This document shows positions 25,053-33,188 of a stretch of DNA of 64,000 bases, piece by piece; position 1 is the stretch's first letter, and each line of letters starts with the position of its first letter. The notes below the pieces were generated by a model, which saw only the letters and a program-made list of their open reading frames with translations, searched no databases and was not told the origin of the DNA. This DNA is from Mesorhizobium sp. (GTDB lineage Bacteria; Pseudomonadota; Alphaproteobacteria; Rhizobiales; Rhizobiaceae), in NCBI GenBank assembly GCA_004963905.1, contig SUGL01000017.1, forward strand, positions 62,001-126,000, read 5' to 3'. A program made the position numbers and the translations under genes.

Positions 25053-25141
25053 AAGGAGCCCGAGTCAGGCCGGGCTAAAGTCGCCAACATCATCCACAAG
25101 GAAGTCTGGCGGAGCGCGTTCTCCGACCCGGACCGGAAGGG

Positions 25142-25831
25142 ATGATTCTTTCACGCGGCACGATTGAAGGGGTCGCGGCCGCGCTTGCCGCCCATGGCCT
25201 GATCCCTCGCGGCGGCTTCCGCTTCGCAAGCGACGAAGCCGCACCTGCCGGGCTTTCCGGTGCGCCTGCTAAGTCCGCCCTCCTGGTCGGGCAGGCGGGC
25301 GCTGCACCCTGGCCGCATTTCCAGCGCTGGCTCGGGGAGCGGGCGAAGGGCATCGCCAATCCGCTCGACACGTGGTCGCGCGAAGTGATCGGCACGGTCG
25401 CACAGCAGTTTGGCGCCCGCGCCGTGTCACCCTCCGATCGGCCCTATCTGCCGTTCCAGCAATGGGCGATGCGAGCGGAAGGGTTGAAGCCTTCGCCGCT
25501 CGGCATCCTGATGCATCCCCAATATGGGCTCTGGCATGCCTATCGGGGCGCGCTGCTCTTCGAGGAGGAGATTTTCCTCCCTGAACCTCACAAAACGATT
25601 CATCTCTGCGACACATGCACTGAAAAACCCTGCATGAAATCCTGTCCGGTGGATGCCTATTCCGAGCAGGGTTTTGCCCATGACGCCTGCCTTGGCCATG
25701 TGCGTGGCGCCAGAGGCGGCCCGTGTCGCACTGGCGGCTGCCTCGACCGCAATGCCTGCCCGTATGGCACGGACTACCGCTATCCGCCGGAGGTTCAGGC
25801 CTTTCACATGACGGCGTTTGCGCGCCTCTAA
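25142..25831 (+). CDS. Iron-sulfur protein with QueG-like features downstream of MttB 1
   Basis: This 229-residue protein has a C-terminal ferredoxin-like part with eight Cys: C156-x2-C159-x4-C164-x3-C168 (CDTCTEKPCMKSCP), then C183, C195, C200 and C206 (GGCLDRNACPYG). That is enough for two clusters. The preceding HPQYGLWHAYRGALLF resembles the active-site region of the cobalamin-dependent QueG family. Located 89 bp after MttB 1 on the same strand, it could supply electrons for corrinoid reactivation, an idea from context only. Confidence 0.7.
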   Translation: MILSRGTIEGVAAALAAHGLIPRGGFRFASDEAAPAGLSGAPAKSALLVGQAGAAPWPHFQRWLGERAKGIANPLDTWSREVIGTVAQQFGARAVSPSDRPYLPFQQWAMRAEGLKPSPLGILMHPQYGLWHAYRGALLFEEEIFLPEPHKTIHLCDTCTEKPCMKSCPVDAYSEQGFAHDACLGHVRGARGGPCRTGGCLDRNACPYGTDYRYPPEVQAFHMTAFARL

Positions 25832-25934
25832 GATTAAGGCCGTCAGCACGAAATCTTGAACGGCGGGCTCCGGGATTGTCTTGCCGGAGCGGCTACCGCC
25901 GATATCTATCGCGCGACAGCCGATGGAGAGCATC

Positions 25935-26663
25935 ATGGCGAAGCAAGAGATCGAGATCGAAACCAGGGACGGCAAGGCGAAGGCCGGACTGTTCCGACCG
26001 GCGTCCGCGGCCAGAGCCGGCGTCATTCTCTATATGGACGCCTTCGGGCCGCGCCCGGCGCTCGATCATATGGCAGAGCGGTTGGCTGGACATGGCTATG
26101 CCGTGCTCGTTCCCGATCTCTTCTATCGCAATGCGCCCTATGGTCCGTTCGATGCCAAGACAGCTTTCACGGTGGAGGAAAGCAAGACAAAGCTGATGGC
26201 GCTGGTCTCGGGCACAACACAGGAGATGACTATACGCGACAGCGGGGCCTTTCTCGATGCATTGTCTGCCGATGGTATCGGCACGATCGGCGTCGTCGGC
26301 TATTGCATGGGTGGCGCGCGGGCGCTCAACGCGGCGGCGGCCCATCCGGACCGCATCGTCGCGGCGGCGAGCCTCCATGGCGGCAATCTCGCAAGCGATG
26401 CTCCAGACAGCCCATACCGCAAGGCAGCCTCGATCAAGGCTCGCGTCTATGTCGGCACCGCCGGCGTCGACCGCAGCTTCCCGCCGGAGCAGTCGGCGCG
26501 GCTGGCCGAGGCGCTCAGGGTCGCCGAGGTCGATCATGTGATCGAGAATTATGTGGGTGTCGGCCATGGCTGGTGCGTGCCGGATCATAGCGTCTATGAC
26601 GAGACTGGCGCGGAGAGGCACTGGAAGCGGCTGACGACGTTCTTTGGCGAGACGCTCGGCTAG
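25935..26663 (+). CDS. Dienelactone hydrolase family protein
   Basis: This 242-residue alpha/beta hydrolase has the Cys nucleophile elbow GYCMGG, the acid in GTAGVDRSF and the His in GVGHGWCVPD, the Cys-Asp-His triad of dienelactone hydrolases. The ATG at 25935 has GGAGAG at the right distance. The substrate is unknown; many family members hydrolyse lactones or small esters. Confidence 0.85.
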   Translation: MAKQEIEIETRDGKAKAGLFRPASAARAGVILYMDAFGPRPALDHMAERLAGHGYAVLVPDLFYRNAPYGPFDAKTAFTVEESKTKLMALVSGTTQEMTIRDSGAFLDALSADGIGTIGVVGYCMGGARALNAAAAHPDRIVAAASLHGGNLASDAPDSPYRKAASIKARVYVGTAGVDRSFPPEQSARLAEALRVAEVDHVIENYVGVGHGWCVPDHSVYDETGAERHWKRLTTFFGETLG

Positions 26664-26707
26664 TTTTCTCTCGCCGATCGAAGAGGAAGTGGCTTAAAGC
26701 GAGCCTT

Positions 26708-26850
26708 CGAATGTTCGCGCCGCCCCTCATCCGCCCTTCGGACGTTCGCCGTTCGAAAAGCCAAGCAGTCGTTCGAAAAGCCAAGCAATTGGCTTTTCGC
26801 CCGCTGCGCGGACCACTCCTCACCTCCCCGTAGAACGGGGAGAAGGAAAA
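26708..26850. repeat. Intergenic repeat with 17-bp direct repeat and GCAA hairpin
   Basis: GTTCGAAAAGCCAAGCA occurs at 26751-26767 and 26771-26787. The second copy leads into a perfect 11-bp hairpin, CGAAAAGCCAA/TTGGCTTTTCG, with loop GCAA (26774-26799). Flanking CCCCTCATCCGCCCTTCGG and CTCCCCGTAGAACGGGGAG are typical of rhizobial intergenic mosaic repeats. No gene seen in the 250 bp between the hydrolase and sigma-factor genes. Confidence 0.6.
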
Positions 26851-26915
26851 GGGTGTCGCAAAAAAATCTTTTCATCGCCCCAAGGATTGGCCATTAGCCT
26901 TCGTCCAACAGGCAA

Positions 26916-27476
26916 ATGACGGCGATGATGCTGGACGACAGCGAAGCCTCCGATGCCGAATTGATCGGGCGGGCGAGGGGCGGAGACAGGGGGGCTTTCG
27001 GCAAACTGCTCGAAAGGCACTATGGCTTCGTCTATCGCGCCGCCTATCGCTGGTGCGGCCGGAAGGCCGATGCCGAGGACATCGCCCAGGATGTCTGCGT
27101 GCGGCTCGGCCGGGCGATCCGCGACTACCAGGGCAACGGCGCCTTCACGACCTGGCTCTACACCATGACGCTGAACGCGTTGCGCGACATGATGCGCAAG
27201 CGCGCCCGCGACGCCGCCAAGACCGAAGCCTTCGGCACCTATGCGCTGATTGCGGGGGAGGGCCCGGAAAGCCAGGACCCGATCGAGGCGCTGTGGGCAG
27301 CGGTACGCATGCTGCCCGATAAGCAGCGCGATGCGGTTCTGCTCGTCTATGGCGAGGGCATCAGCCACGCCGCGGCGGCGGATGTGATGGCGATCTCGGA
27401 GGCGACGGTTTCCTGGCACATCCATGAAGCGAAGAAACGGCTGAAGGCGCTGATGCGTTCAGCCGGGGAAGTGTGA
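26916..27476 (+). CDS. ECF-type RNA polymerase sigma factor
   Basis: This 186-residue sigma factor has region 2 (AYRWCGRKADAEDIAQDVCVRLGRAI..FTTWLYTMTLNALRD) and region 4 (LPDKQRDAVLLVYGEGISHAAAADVMAISEATVSWHIHEAKKRLKAL). The next gene, a membrane VWA protein, begins within a few bases and is likely its partner. No zinc-binding anti-sigma gene is present, so regulation may run through the N-terminal cytoplasmic part of that protein. Confidence 0.85.
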   Translation: MTAMMLDDSEASDAELIGRARGGDRGAFGKLLERHYGFVYRAAYRWCGRKADAEDIAQDVCVRLGRAIRDYQGNGAFTTWLYTMTLNALRDMMRKRARDAAKTEAFGTYALIAGEGPESQDPIEALWAAVRMLPDKQRDAVLLVYGEGISHAAAADVMAISEATVSWHIHEAKKRLKALMRSAGEV

Positions 27477-27478
27477 CC

Positions 27479-29620
27479 ATGGTCGACGACAACGAACTCG
27501 AAAGGCTGCGCGATCTGGCAGTGCCGGCGCCCGACGGCGAAGCGAAAGCGCGCGCCTTCGCCGCGGCGATGCATGCCTTCGACGCCCAAAAAAATATTTC
27601 GACCGTCCCCCAAGGAACGCCGGCAGGTCTTCGTCTCACGGAGCGAGCAAGAACGCTCTGGAGAGAGATCATGCAACGGAAACTCATTGCCACGCCGGCC
27701 ATCACCGCGCTGGTCGCGCTGCCTATCGCTGGCTATGCCGCTTTTGAGATGCTGAAGGAGCAGCCGCCAGTCATCGGCGGCAACGAAGGCAAGGTGACCG
27801 AGACAGTGGCCGACAAGCCGGTGGCGCAGAAGCCTGCGAGCAATGGGCTGGCGACCAACCAACCGCTGGCGGCCGCGCCCGCCAAGGAGAAGAAGACCAA
27901 CGGCGATAGCGAGGATCGCCTCAAGGATGAGGCGCGGATCGCGCCGGCGGCGCCGAAGCCGGCGACCGAGGTGGACAGTCTGCTCAAGCAGGAGGTGGCG
28001 CCGGAAGCTATGCCAGCGCAACCGCCCGCGCCGGCGGAGAGCGGCCAGCTTGCAGCCGGCGGACGCGCCAACGCTCAGGCGCCTGCGGCTGCCATGCGGT
28101 CCGCTCAGGCGCCAGCGGGCGCTGTCGCCGGTTCCAAGCTGATGGTGCAGCCTGCGCCCATGCCGGCCGACCAGATGCAGCCGCAGGAGGAGAACCGCGA
28201 CCGTATCGAGACCTTCAAGACCAATCCGGTGCACGAAGCCGCCCAGGATCCGGTGTCGACCTTCTCGATCGATGTCGACACGGCGTCCTATTCCTTCGTG
28301 CGACGCTCGCTCAAGGAAGGCATTCTGCCAGACCCGGATACGGTCCGGGTCGAGGAGATGATCAACTACTTCCCCTATGACTGGAAGGGTCCGGATTCAG
28401 CTTCGACGCCGTTCAACTCGACCGTCACCGTCATGCCGACGCCCTGGAACCAGCGCACCAAGCTGATGCATGTCGCCATCAAGGGCTTTGACGTGAAGCC
28501 GGCCGAGCAGCCCAAGGCCAATCTGGTGTTCCTGATCGACGTGTCGGGCTCTATGGACGAGCCGGACAAGCTGCCGCTGCTGAAGTCCGCGTTCCGGCTG
28601 CTGGTCAGCAAGCTGAAGCCCGACGACACCGTCTCCATCGTCACCTATGCCGGCAATGCAGGCACGGTGCTGATGCCGACGAAGGCGACGGAAAAGCAGA
28701 AGATCCTTGCGGCCATCGACAATCTCGAGCCGGGCGGGTCGACGGCCGGCGAGGCCGGCATCAAGGAAGCCTACAAGCTGGCGCAGCAGTCCTTCGTCAA
28801 GGACGGCGTCAACCGCGTGATGCTCGCCACCGACGGCGATTTCAATGTCGGCCAGACCGATGACGACGATCTCAAGCAGCTGATCGAGAAGGAGCGCAAG
28901 ACCGGCGTGTTCCTCTCGGTGTTCGGCTTCGGGCGCGGCAATCTCAACGACCAGATGATGCAGACCATCGCCCAGAACGGCAATGGCACTGCGGCCTATA
29001 TCGACACGCTTGCCGAGGCCGAGAAGGTGCTGGTCGAGGACGCATCCTCGACGCTGTTCACCATCGCCAAGGACGTGAAAATCCAGGTCGAGTTCAACCC
29101 GGCCAAGGTCTCGGAATATCGCCTGGTCGGTTACGAGACCCGCGCCTTGAAGCGCGAGGATTTCAACAACGATCGCGTCGATGCCGGCGACATCGGCTCC
29201 GGCCACTCGGTGACGGCGATCTATGAGATCACGCCCAAGGGCAGTGGCGCCGAGCAGGTCGACCCGTTGCGCTACGGCCAGGCGAAGGTCGACAATGGCG
29301 GCGTTGCCAATGCGGACGAATATGCCTTCGTCAAGATCCGTTACAAGCTGCCGGCCGAAGATGTCTCGAAGCTGATCACCACGCCGGTGACCGCCGCCAA
29401 CGAAGTGTCGTCCTTCGATGCGGCGGGAAGCGACCAGCTTTTCTCGGTCGCCGTCGCCGCCTTCGGGCAGAAGCTGCGCGACGAGGACCAGACGGCGAAT
29501 TTCGGCTACGACCGCATCCTGGAGATCGCCAACGCGGCCCGCGGCGCCGATCCGTTCGGTTACAGGGCCGAATTTCTGTCGCTGGTGCGGCTGGCTTCAT
29601 CACTGGGAACCAGGCCGTGA
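27479..29620 (+). CDS. Membrane-anchored VWA domain protein (YfbK-like)
   Basis: This 713-residue protein has a short N-terminal cytoplasmic segment, one transmembrane helix (ATPAITALVALPIAGYAAF, about residues 65-85) and a Pro/Ala/Lys-rich linker. A YfbK-type N-domain (FSIDVDTASYSFVRRSL), a VWA domain with MIDAS DVSGSMDEPDK, and a DUF3520 C-terminus follow. The ATG at 27479 is favoured over GTG at 27473 because GGGGAA lies eight bases upstream. In the sigma-factor operon its first 60 residues (ELERLRDLAVPAPDGEAKARAFAAAM) could act as an anti-sigma segment. Confidence 0.85.
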   Translation: MVDDNELERLRDLAVPAPDGEAKARAFAAAMHAFDAQKNISTVPQGTPAGLRLTERARTLWREIMQRKLIATPAITALVALPIAGYAAFEMLKEQPPVIGGNEGKVTETVADKPVAQKPASNGLATNQPLAAAPAKEKKTNGDSEDRLKDEARIAPAAPKPATEVDSLLKQEVAPEAMPAQPPAPAESGQLAAGGRANAQAPAAAMRSAQAPAGAVAGSKLMVQPAPMPADQMQPQEENRDRIETFKTNPVHEAAQDPVSTFSIDVDTASYSFVRRSLKEGILPDPDTVRVEEMINYFPYDWKGPDSASTPFNSTVTVMPTPWNQRTKLMHVAIKGFDVKPAEQPKANLVFLIDVSGSMDEPDKLPLLKSAFRLLVSKLKPDDTVSIVTYAGNAGTVLMPTKATEKQKILAAIDNLEPGGSTAGEAGIKEAYKLAQQSFVKDGVNRVMLATDGDFNVGQTDDDDLKQLIEKERKTGVFLSVFGFGRGNLNDQMMQTIAQNGNGTAAYIDTLAEAEKVLVEDASSTLFTIAKDVKIQVEFNPAKVSEYRLVGYETRALKREDFNNDRVDAGDIGSGHSVTAIYEITPKGSGAEQVDPLRYGQAKVDNGGVANADEYAFVKIRYKLPAEDVSKLITTPVTAANEVSSFDAAGSDQLFSVAVAAFGQKLRDEDQTANFGYDRILEIANAARGADPFGYRAEFLSLVRLASSLGTRP

Positions 29621-29725
29621 ACCCCTAATTTGCAGGGCGGACGGCTTGCCGTGTCCGCCCTGCACCTAGCGATCGCTGCCTCGATGGGCATCTATCGCAC
29701 CCAATTGGTCGCGGCCAGGCGAATT

Positions 29726-31213
29726 CTATTGCTCTTCGTCGACGCGCCGCAGGATTGCGCGATAACGGTTGCATATGTCGGGGTCCTCATAGAAGTCCAC
29801 TTCCGTATCTACGATGTCGTCCAGGCTTAGTCCGCGATAATGCGCCTTGACCTTTGCCAGGACGTCTTGCGCTTGCCTGATTTCGCCGAGTTCGGAATGG
29901 CAGATGATAAGACGAATGAGCGACCACGGTGTTACAGTCGCCATTTTCGCGTAGCAGGCCGCCGCCTCGCGATATCGCCCGGCCGTCGTCAGCAGGACGC
30001 CACGGAAGTCGTCATACCATCCCACGGCGTATGGGTCTCGGCGCTGGGCTTCGGTTATTTCATCAAGCCCTTGCTCCGGCCTGTTCGTGTGATTGAGGAA
30101 AATAGCGCGGATACTGAGAGTGAACGGGTCGTTCGGATTGAGCGCAACCGCCCGGTCAAGGCTGAATTCAGCCAGCTTGAATTGGCGCAGGTACAAGTGA
30201 GCGAAGCCGGTGGCGAGATGCCCATAGGCTTCGTCGGGATCAAGGCCCAATGCTGTTCTGGCAATCTCCAGTCCGGAATGCAAATGACCGGGATTGTTGT
30301 AGTCCCAATAGTATTTGATGGACTCCACAAAGCTCAGCATGGCGTGGGCGGCGGCAAACTGCGGATCGAGCTTCACCGCCTGGCGCAGAAAGGGTTCTGC
30401 TTCAAGCACGGTTTCATAGACGGCCGCGAGTTGCAGCGCCCGCAGGTAAAACTCATAGGCCGACATATTGTTGGTCGGCCTGGTCCTGGCGCGCGACGCA
30501 ATCGCGGTTCTGGCCTGGCGGGCCAGACGGGCTGCGATCATGTGGGTGATTTCGTCCTGGATGGCGAAAATGTCATCGAGTTCCCGGTCGTAGTGCTCGC
30601 CCCAGACATGAGCCATCGCGGGCGCATCGGTCAGCTGCACGGTGATCCGTACCCGGTTGTTGATCTTGCGCACGCTGCCTTCGACGACGTACTGGACGCC
30701 AAGTCTCCTTGCCACCTCCGCCAGATCATTCGCCTTGCCGCGGAACTGACGGGAGGAGTTCCGTGCAGTAACCAGGAACTCCTTATACTTGCCGAGCTCA
30801 GCGATGATGTCTTCGGTAATTCCGTCGCTGAAATAGTCTTGCTCCGGGTCGCCGCTCATGTTGTCGAAGGGAAGTACGGCGATGGACGGTCTGGACGGCG
30901 CCGTAGCCTCCGCCGCAGCCGCGAAGGGCCTGGGACCGGCATACTTATAACCGCGCCCATGCACGGTGACGATCGTCTCGGCAGGCAGCAGCTTTCGAAG
31001 CGCCGAAATGTGGACCTGCAGCGTGTTCTCCTCCACCACCTGACCCGGCCAGGCCGTAGCGAAAAGTTCGGTTTTGCCGATCACTTCATCCGGCTTGTCG
31101 AGCAGCATGGCGAGGATGTCGAAGGAGCGAGCCGAAAGCTCAACCGGCCCATTTGGCCCTAGCAGCTGCCGTTCGGCGCGCTTCAAACGATAGTTCCCAA
31201 ACTCCACGTCCAT
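29726..31213 (-). CDS. CadC/OmpR-type winged-helix regulator with TolB-like and TPR regions
   Basis: This 495-residue protein has an N-terminal OmpR/PhoB winged helix (residues 1-95; SARSFDILAMLLDKPDEVIGKTELFATAWPGQVVEENTLQVHISALRKLL). A segment typical of adenylate-cyclase-like regulators follows (SIAVLPFDNMSGDPEQDYFSDGITEDIIAEL), then TPR-like helices to the C-terminus. No transmembrane helix is evident. It diverges from a small gene at 31356; three TTCAGG direct repeats at 10-bp spacing lie between them. Confidence 0.8.
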   Translation of the reverse strand: MDVEFGNYRLKRAERQLLGPNGPVELSARSFDILAMLLDKPDEVIGKTELFATAWPGQVVEENTLQVHISALRKLLPAETIVTVHGRGYKYAGPRPFAAAAEATAPSRPSIAVLPFDNMSGDPEQDYFSDGITEDIIAELGKYKEFLVTARNSSRQFRGKANDLAEVARRLGVQYVVEGSVRKINNRVRITVQLTDAPAMAHVWGEHYDRELDDIFAIQDEITHMIAARLARQARTAIASRARTRPTNNMSAYEFYLRALQLAAVYETVLEAEPFLRQAVKLDPQFAAAHAMLSFVESIKYYWDYNNPGHLHSGLEIARTALGLDPDEAYGHLATGFAHLYLRQFKLAEFSLDRAVALNPNDPFTLSIRAIFLNHTNRPEQGLDEITEAQRRDPYAVGWYDDFRGVLLTTAGRYREAAACYAKMATVTPWSLIRLIICHSELGEIRQAQDVLAKVKAHYRGLSLDDIVDTEVDFYEDPDICNRYRAILRRVDEEQ

Positions 31214-31271
31214 CGGCCAAGGACCCGTCCCTTCACGGCCAAGATAGTCGAAGATGACCCTGAAGGCGAAC

Positions 31272-31297
31272 TTCAGGGCTGTTCAGGACTCTTCAGG
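31272..31297 (+). promoter_or_regulatory. Three TTCAGG direct repeats at 10-bp spacing
   Basis: TTCAGG occurs at 31272, 31282 and 31292, a helical-turn register typical of OmpR/PhoB-type winged-helix binding. An inverted CCTGAA lies just upstream (31259-31264). Located between the CadC-like regulator and the small gene at 31356, so autoregulation or control of the latter is likely. Confidence 0.5.
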
Positions 31298-31355
31298 TCC
31301 GCACCAAGGACCTGAGCGGGAAGCGGTGTCATTCTCACCGTCACGGGAGGACACC

Positions 31356-31718
31356 ATGGCTGACATCCCCACCACCGCCCCGACTGCCGGCCGACGCCTC
31401 AATCTGCCGCGGCTAGTCTTTCCAAGGCTCGCAATCGGCGTATCGCTCAATGCCATATCCAGCTTGATGGGCGATGCGCTCAAAATGGCCTATGCGGACC
31501 CCTACGCCAGTGTTCGCCGCAAGGCGCCGGCCGCCCCGGACGACGATCTCGAAGGCCGAGATCCCGCCTGGTCACCTGCAAGGTGCTCACCGAGTGGTGG
31601 TTCACCGGAAGCTTCCGGTCAGCGCGGGATATCTGGCTTGGGCCATTCGCGACGGGCAGACCTGCCGGCCTCGCCGATCGTTAAATTGCGTGGCTTTTCC
31701 GGAACCTCGTCGCAATGA
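31356..31718 (+). CDS. Hypothetical protein, possibly frame-extended
   Basis: This 120-residue reading frame has a perfect ribosome-binding site (GGGAGG five bases before ATG). The first 70 residues (GRRLNLPRLVFPRLAIGVSL, an amphipathic stretch, then YADPYASVRRKAPAAPDDDLEGRDPAW) look like a real protein. The remainder (SPARCSPSGGSPEASG...) is low-complexity and resembles out-of-frame translation, so the ancestral stop may have been lost by frameshift. No family recognised. Confidence 0.55.
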   Translation: MADIPTTAPTAGRRLNLPRLVFPRLAIGVSLNAISSLMGDALKMAYADPYASVRRKAPAAPDDDLEGRDPAWSPARCSPSGGSPEASGQRGISGLGHSRRADLPASPIVKLRGFSGTSSQ

Positions 31719-31762
31719 CCTTCTGTTAGTCGAAACTGATAGAGGACTTTGAGGGGCTGGAA

Positions 31763-32041
31763 TTGCATATCACCGGGAACGTGTCGTCGACTGCGGGCAA
31801 TCTTCAGGCTCGAGCGCCATCCGCTCCATCAGCTGAGTCCGCGCGTATCAGGAACGATGTCGATGCTGCCCGCAACACGGCGCTCTCCGCGCTGAACAAC
31901 GGTCGCTTCCGCGTGATGCTGGAGCAGATCAGTGACCCGCGCGCGTCCGGCACCTTGATGACGATGAGCGCCGACAGCAACAACACCTCCGGTACCGACC
32001 TCAATACGGCGCTGTCACGCTACGACGAAAACAGCAAATAG
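31763..32041 (+). CDS. Hypothetical small protein with TTG start
   Basis: A 92-residue frame starts at TTG 31763 with GAGGGG six bases upstream and ends nine bases before the convergent bmt stop. The sequence (VSSTAGNLQARAPSAPSAES, then ISDPRASGTLMTMSADSNNTSG) is hydrophilic, Ser/Ala-rich and lacks Cys. No family recognised. An ATG at 31917 would give only 41 residues. Confidence 0.45.
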   Translation: MHITGNVSSTAGNLQARAPSAPSAESARIRNDVDAARNTALSALNNGRFRVMLEQISDPRASGTLMTMSADSNNTSGTDLNTALSRYDENSK

Positions 32042-32050
32042 AAAGGAGCG

Positions 32051-33073
32051 TCAGGCGCGGCTGCGCCGGCGTTCGCGACGGCCTTCGCCAGCCTCGGCCG
32101 AACCGGCCGAGGCGATCTTGTTGCGCATCGGACCGATACGCTCGACGATGGTCTCGACGGTCGGGCGCACGGACTTGGTGTGACCGTCGAGCGCCTTGCG
32201 CATCGCGGCGAGGTGAGCGAACGAGGTGCCGCAGCAGCCGCCGACGATTTTCGCGCCGGCATCGACCGCCAGCCGGACATAGTCGGCCATTAGCTCGGGC
32301 GTGCCGGAATAGTGGATCTCGCTGCCGCGGAACTCCGGAATGCCGCAATTGCCCTTGACGATCACGGTGGCTTCCGGCTTGGCGTCGGTCATGTCGAGCA
32401 GCGAGGCCAGGATGTCGGCCGCGCCGACACCGCAATTGGCGCCGACGCCGAGCGGAGCCTGAGACAGCCCATCGGCAACGCCGTGGATGTCCTTCGGCAA
32501 CAGCCCCATCATGGTGCGGCCGGCCGTGTCGAAGGAGCCGGTGTAGGTATAGGGCAGGCCGACGCGGATCGCCGCTTCGGCCGCGGCGCGGATCTCGTCC
32601 GGCGCCGACATGGTCTCGATCCAGGCGACTTCGGCGCCGCCGGCCTTGAGGCCCTCGATCTGCTCGGCAAAGGCATCGACCGCGTCCTCATAGGTCATGG
32701 CGCCGAGCGGCATCAGCAGCTCGCCGGTCGGGCCGACGGAGCCGGCGACGATCACCTTGCGGCCGGCCTTGTCGGCGACCGAGCGGGCGATTTCGGCGGC
32801 GCGCTTGTTCAATTCGCCAACCCGGTCCTGGGCATGATGCAGCTTCAGCCGGTGGCGGGTGCCGCCGAAGGAATTGGTCAGGATGATGTCGGCACCGGCG
32901 TCGACGAAATTCTGGTGGAGCGTCGCGATGGTTTCGGGCGAGCTCTCGTTGAGCAGCTCGGGCGCTTCGCCGGCCTCGAGTCCCATCGCGAACAAATTGG
33001 TGCCGGTGGCGCCGTCGGCCAAAAGCACGCCCTTTTCGGCAATCAGTGCGTCGATCGGATTGGTCGCGGTCAT
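32051..33073 (-). CDS. bmt: Betaine-homocysteine S-methyltransferase
   Basis: This 340-residue protein of the zinc-dependent homocysteine S-methyltransferase family opens with LLADGATGTNLFAMGLEAGEAPELLN. Zinc ligands are C214 (GANCGVG), C280 and C281 (GGCCGT). Length and the AGEAPELLN start match rhizobial Bmt, which moves a methyl from glycine betaine to homocysteine, giving methionine and dimethylglycine. It is the second betaine exit beside MttB. The C-terminus ends in GEGRRERRRSRA, another Arg-rich tail of this pathway. It is preceded by the same palindrome as the THF methyltransferase. Confidence 0.85.
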   Translation of the reverse strand: MTATNPIDALIAEKGVLLADGATGTNLFAMGLEAGEAPELLNESSPETIATLHQNFVDAGADIILTNSFGGTRHRLKLHHAQDRVGELNKRAAEIARSVADKAGRKVIVAGSVGPTGELLMPLGAMTYEDAVDAFAEQIEGLKAGGAEVAWIETMSAPDEIRAAAEAAIRVGLPYTYTGSFDTAGRTMMGLLPKDIHGVADGLSQAPLGVGANCGVGAADILASLLDMTDAKPEATVIVKGNCGIPEFRGSEIHYSGTPELMADYVRLAVDAGAKIVGGCCGTSFAHLAAMRKALDGHTKSVRPTVETIVERIGPMRNKIASAGSAEAGEGRRERRRSRA

Positions 33074-33106
33074 GGCTTTGGCTTTCGTATCCTGAATTCG
33101 GATAAC

Positions 33107-33128
33107 GATATAAAGAAGTCTTTATATC
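33107..33128 (-). promoter_or_regulatory. Palindromic operator GATATAAAGA/TCTTTATATC (copy 2)
   Basis: Arms identical to copy 1 at 16545-16566, also with a 2-nt spacer and a GATAAC flank (33101-33106), 33 nt upstream of the bmt ATG. GTCGCGAC at 33147-33154 adds a possible second regulator site. Confidence 0.6.
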
Positions 33129-33188
33129 TAGTCAATGAATTTGCAGGTCGCGACAGCACCCTTGCGGCCACCTTCGCGATGGCAGCGT

